From Chloroflexota bacterium (GTDB taxonomy: Bacteria; Chloroflexota; Limnocylindria; Limnocylindrales; CSP1-4): 64,000 nucleotides of DNA. Each line of letters begins with the position of its first letter. Within the stretch, counting starts at the first letter, position 1. The translations under genes and the position numbers were made by a program. Shown piece by piece: positions 62,378-64,000 of the stretch. A model generated the notes under the pieces. That model did no database searches, was not told where the DNA came from, and saw nothing but the letters and a program-made list of their open reading frames with translations. The stretch is taken from the NCBI GenBank assembly GCA_919901745.1, contig CAKKPP010000008.1, positions 1 through 64,000 on the forward strand, read 5' to 3'.

Positions 62378-63193
62378 GTGCCGTTCGTCATCGACATCGA
62401 CCCCGTCGCCTTCAGCGTCCTCGGGATTCCGGTGCGCTGGTACGGGCTGATCCTCGTCGGCGCCGCCGCCCTCGCGATCTGGCTGGCGCAGCGCGAGGGA
62501 CGACGCCGCGGCATCGAACCGCCGATCATCTCGGACGCGGTCGTCTGGGTGGGAGCCGCCGCGCTCGTCGGCGGGCGCCTGCTCTACGTCGTCCAGAACG
62601 AGCTCGGCAGCGTGGGCCAGCATCCGTTCCACATCCTGATGATCTGGATGGGTGGCCTCTCGTTCTATGGCGGGCTGGTCGGCGCCCTCCTGGCCCTGGC
62701 GGTCTTCGCACGCCGCCGTGGACTCCCGCTCCTTGCCGTGTTCGACGTGGCGGCACCCGCCGCCGCGATCGGTCAGGCGATCGGACACATCGGCTGCCTC
62801 ATCGGTGGGGACTCGTATGGCAACCCGACCGACGTGCCCTGGGCCGTCGTCTATCGGAACCCCGGTGCGATGGCACCGCAGGGGATCCCGCTCCACCCGA
62901 CGCAGGCGTATGAGGCGATCCTCCTCGGGATCCTGTTCGTCGCACTGTGGGTCGGCCGGGAGCGCCTCGGGCGGCTCGGCAAGGGCGCCGTCGCCGGCAC
63001 CTACCTCCTGGGTCTGTCCGCGATCCGGTTCGGGCTCTTCCTCCTCCGGGATGAACCGGCCGTGCTGTTCGGCTTGAAGACCGCGCAGTTGATCGGGCTT
63101 GGGATCGCGGCCCTGGCCATCGTCATTCTCGTTGCCGGGCGCCAGGCGCGCCGCTCCTTCGCCACACCCAAGCTGGAGGCCACCGGACCATGA
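62378..63193 (+). CDS. lgt: Prolipoprotein diacylglyceryl transferase-family protein
   Basis: A 271-residue seven-helix protein starting at GTG 62378. VRWYGLILVGAAALAIWLAQ and GGRLLYVVQNELGS match Lgt, and HPTQAYEAILLGILFVALW matches its C-terminal segment. The signature loop reads GHIGCLIGGDSYG rather than GRIGNFINGE. Lgt lipidates lipoproteins at the membrane, and several lipoproteins occur here. It may be a copper-island paralogue rather than the housekeeping enzyme. Confidence 0.8.
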   Translation: MPFVIDIDPVAFSVLGIPVRWYGLILVGAAALAIWLAQREGRRRGIEPPIISDAVVWVGAAALVGGRLLYVVQNELGSVGQHPFHILMIWMGGLSFYGGLVGALLALAVFARRRGLPLLAVFDVAAPAAAIGQAIGHIGCLIGGDSYGNPTDVPWAVVYRNPGAMAPQGIPLHPTQAYEAILLGILFVALWVGRERLGRLGKGAVAGTYLLGLSAIRFGLFLLRDEPAVLFGLKTAQLIGLGIAALAIVILVAGRQARRSFATPKLEATGP

Positions 63194-63624
63194 CGACTCA
63201 CGACCACCATCGTACGGCCGACATCGGCCCCGACCGCGGACCTTCCACGGCCCCGGCGTCCGCTCGACGACCGCGATGGCTCCTCCCGGCCCTGCTCGTC
63301 GCGATCACCGCCATGGCGCTCGTCGCTGCCGGAATCGTGCCCCTTTCCAGCGCCCTCTACGCCGGCCTCTTCGGGGGCATGCTCCTCATGCACGCGGGCG
63401 GGCACGGCGGGCACGGCGCGCACGGCGGGCACGGCGGGCACGGCGGGCACGGCGCGGCCGATGCCCCGTCCCCCCCGCCGGCGCGAGATCTCAGCCTCGC
63501 CTCACCTGGCTCTCAGACCGCTCGATCACGCTCCAACCGTGGGCTCGATGAGGGAGCTCCAACCGACGAACACGGAGTCGAGCGAACCGACCATGACAAC
63601 GAGGGTATCCATGGGTGCCACTGA
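63190..63624 (+). CDS. His-rich single-span membrane protein
   Basis: A 144-residue frame overlapping the lgt stop by 4 bp. It has an N-terminal HDHH, one helix pair (LLPALLVAITAMALVAAGIV), then a GGHGGHG repeat (about 63390-63450) and a polar tail. The His-rich part suggests metal binding. The last 45 codons look unstructured and overlap both the phased repeats at 63490 and the next gene, so the true end or function of the tail is uncertain. Confidence 0.55.
   Translation: MTTHDHHRTADIGPDRGPSTAPASARRPRWLLPALLVAITAMALVAAGIVPLSSALYAGLFGGMLLMHAGGHGGHGAHGGHGGHGGHGAADAPSPPPARDLSLASPGSQTARSRSNRGLDEGAPTDEHGVERTDHDNEGIHGCH
63490..63522 (+). promoter_or_regulatory. 11-bp-phased CTCA repeats upstream of the P-type ATPase
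   Basis: CTCA occurs at 63490, 63501 and 63512, exactly 11 bp apart, 88 bp before the ATPase start. The middle unit is nearly identical to the cytochrome b site at 55491. Confidence 0.7.
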
Positions 63625-64000
63625 CTTCGCGGGAGCGCCGCCACGTGGTGCGACGGGATCCTCGTCCCCCGCGACCCTTGCCCAACCGACGAACTCGGCG
63701 GCGACCGATCGCCAGGCCGAGTACCGCTCGCTCATGCGCAAGTGGTGGTTCGGGGCGGCGGTGGGCGCACCGACGATGGTCCTGTCCTACCCGTGGCTGA
63801 TCCCCGGGCTGCGCGACGTGTTTCCGCGCGGCAGCGAGCAGCTGTGGTGGCTGTGGGTCGCGATGGGCATCGCATCGCTGGCCGTGATCGCCTATTCGGG
63901 CAACCAGTTCTTCACGGGGGCCTGGGAGGCGCTCCGGCACCGCTCGGCGAACATGCACACGCTCATCGCGATCGGGACCGGCACGGCCTGGGTCTACTCG
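63611..64000 (+). CDS. Heavy-metal P1B-type ATPase, N-terminal part (runs off window)
   Basis: The frame is open to the window end (130 codons so far). A short Ala/Pro/Ser-rich N-terminus is followed by the first two helices (KWWFGAAVGAPTMVLSYPWLI and LWVAMGIASLAVIAYSGNQFF), then ALRHRSANMHTLIAIGTGTAWVYS. That last segment is the hallmark of copper/silver P1B ATPases (the ANMDTLxxxGTxxAY region). No N-terminal metal-binding CxxC domain is present. It is probably the exporter that the whole island serves. Start ATG 63611 follows GAGGG; 63593 is an alternative. Confidence 0.85.
   Translation, partial: MGATDFAGAPPRGATGSSSPATLAQPTNSAATDRQAEYRSLMRKWWFGAAVGAPTMVLSYPWLIPGLRDVFPRGSEQLWWLWVAMGIASLAVIAYSGNQFFTGAWEALRHRSANMHTLIAIGTGTAWVYS

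Overview
The window is a high-GC bacterial chromosome segment with dense, often 4-bp-overlapping operons, many GTG starts, lipoproteins with Ser/Ala-rich linkers, several apparently leaderless genes and one tRNA. I infer a Chloroflexota-like or other deep-branching Gram-positive-type soil or freshwater bacterium. There is no rRNA or other phylogenetic marker to confirm this. No CRISPR array, intact insertion sequence or prophage was seen.

Layout. (1) 1-1649: an IS21-type istA relic abutting a 5'-truncated EAL phosphodiesterase gene. (2) 1821-3446: a repeat-containing lipoprotein. (3) 3601-28861: a large inositol/cyclitol catabolism locus. It has three enzyme transcription units: tal-like, iolB and isomerase; aminotransferase plus four Gfo/Idh/MocA dehydrogenases on the minus strand; and iolE, SMP-30, 2-hydroxyacid dehydrogenase, Gfo/Idh/MocA, HpcH/HpaI aldolase, iolD and SDR on the plus strand. 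A minus-strand operon carries a LacI regulator, a PotABCD-type ABC transporter and a zinc dehydrogenase, and a divergent PHP-domain protein sits next to it. LacI-type operators lie at 12297-12316 and 26159-26172. No IolC kinase or IolJ aldolase is present; the aminotransferase and polyamine-type transporter suggest an amino-inositol substrate. (4) 28875-31549: flavin oxidoreductase, tRNA-Gly(CCC), nucleoside hydrolase lipoprotein and scrambled remnants of a FAD-linked oxidase. (5) 31550-35332: a small ketosynthase, SRPBCC, FAD reductase and methyltransferase cluster. (6) 35492-39349: a MerR-type promoter driving a DUF2652-SRPBCC gene, then a flippase relic, a hexapeptide acyltransferase, a BKACE enzyme and a glycosyltransferase. 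(7) 39425-42815: an OsmC, TetR and alpha/beta-hydrolase-glycosyltransferase fusion operon with a palindromic operator.

(8) 42943-64000: a copper/metal-homeostasis island. It holds two YHS proteins, two MerT-like membrane proteins, a multicopper oxidase, two OmpR-type two-component systems in tandem, a BlaI/M56 pair, several cupredoxins, a CsoR relative, a CcdA-like protein, two Lgt-family proteins, a lone cytochrome b, Met- and His-rich small proteins, and the start of a P1B-type ATPase that leaves the window.

The strongest hidden signal is regulatory. Seven places in the metal island carry tandem CTCA-type repeats phased exactly 11 bp apart (46653, 52070 on the minus strand, 53226, 55469, 58891, 61582, 63490). 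Each lies just upstream of a metal or redox gene. This is the architecture of an OmpR/PhoB-family response-regulator site, and two such regulators are encoded in the island. I propose one shared regulon covering most of the island.
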